This document shows, piece by piece, positions 13,455 through 13,512 of a stretch of DNA of 13,512 bases (its first letter is position 1; each line of letters opens with the position of its first letter). This stretch comes from Candidatus Accumulibacter iunctus (GTDB lineage Bacteria > Pseudomonadota > Gammaproteobacteria > Burkholderiales > Rhodocyclaceae). The notes beneath the pieces are model-generated. The model was not told the DNA's origin. It ran no database searches and worked only from the letters and a program-made list of their open reading frames with translations. A program made the position numbers and the translations under genes. The stretch lies in assembly GCA_002345025.1 (NCBI GenBank), contig DDUX01000144.1, positions 1 to 13,512 of the forward strand, in the 5' to 3' direction.

Positions 13455-13512
13455 CTATTCTTCCCCTGGCTTGACCAAGCGGTAACCGCGACCGTACATG
13501 GCGCGGATCATG
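13455..13512 (-). CDS. response regulator, OmpR family, C-terminal end only
   Basis: The last 18 codons of a gene that begins beyond the window. They read MIRAMYGRGYRLVKPGEE before a TAG at 13455-13457. The IRxxYGRGYRL motif is the C-terminal wing of OmpR/PhoB-type winged-helix DNA-binding domains. The stop lies one base from the start of the kinase gene, making it the partner of that kinase. Nothing can be said of its receiver domain or targets. Confidence 0.85.
   Translation of the reverse strand, partial: MIRAMYGRGYRLVKPGEE

Noticed and set aside
12191..13512. Naming the two-component pair CusRS because a cus operon and a CopR-like box are nearby.
   Set aside because: gltA and the toxin-antitoxin genes separate them, the sensor domain is short with no visible metal-binding cluster, and the regulator is almost entirely outside the window.
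1..13512. CRISPR arrays, tRNA, rRNA or riboswitches.
   Set aside because: No regularly spaced direct repeats, no tRNA cloverleaf or conserved rRNA segment, and no recognisable aptamer was seen; the only tandem repeats are the 9-bp (x4) and 10-bp (x2) units and the CTGC duplication.

Overview
The window comes from a high-GC Gram-negative chromosome. Codon use, the type II citrate synthase, the CusCBA-type efflux operon and the mix of accessory parts suggest a betaproteobacterium (Rhodocyclales/Accumulibacter-like is my guess; the sequence shows no taxonomic marker). Most of the window is GC-rich. The first ~1.1 kb is visibly more AT-rich and looks like acquired DNA.

Region 1 (1-3352) is the wreck of an integron. 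Two promoterless minus-strand genes, a GIY-YIG nuclease-like protein and a DUF2846-type lipoprotein, sit between attC-like recombination sites at 502-565 and 1126-1209. The start of a third site lies at 32-42. On the plus strand, 3200-3352 encodes only the C-terminal catalytic end of an integron integrase (IntI), oriented opposite to the cassettes as in a normal integron platform. An IS91-family element (about 1215-3199: intact Y2 HUH transposase plus a frameshifted, N-terminally truncated tyrosine recombinase) has replaced the rest of intI, attI and probably the body of the first cassette.

Region 2 (3443-8983, minus strand) is a copper/silver RND efflux operon in the order cusC-cusB-cusA. 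The homology is clear, but every gene is broken: a TAA codon, a 4-bp duplication and an apparent internal deletion in cusC; a TAG codon and no normal 3' stop in cusB; a G10-tract frameshift in cusA. A TGACA-N5-GTAAT sequence like a CopR copper-response box overlaps the stop codon of the gene upstream.

Region 3 (9189-10293, minus strand) is an intact type II toxin-antitoxin pair: a Xre/DUF2384 antitoxin followed by an overlapping RES-domain toxin. A consensus-like promoter is bracketed by two TTCCnnGGAA palindromes.

Region 4 (10422-11977, plus strand) is a housekeeping locus: a strong sigma70-like promoter, a possible 20-codon leader ORF, an intact citrate synthase gene (gltA) with a perfect Shine-Dalgarno sequence, and a hairpin just past the stop. 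Region 5 (12191-13512, minus strand) is an OmpR-type two-component system: a complete sensor kinase preceded by the last codons of its response regulator.

The core genes and the toxin-antitoxin pair read as functional. The integron platform and the copper operon read as decaying, unless the frame breaks are sequence errors, which resequencing would settle.
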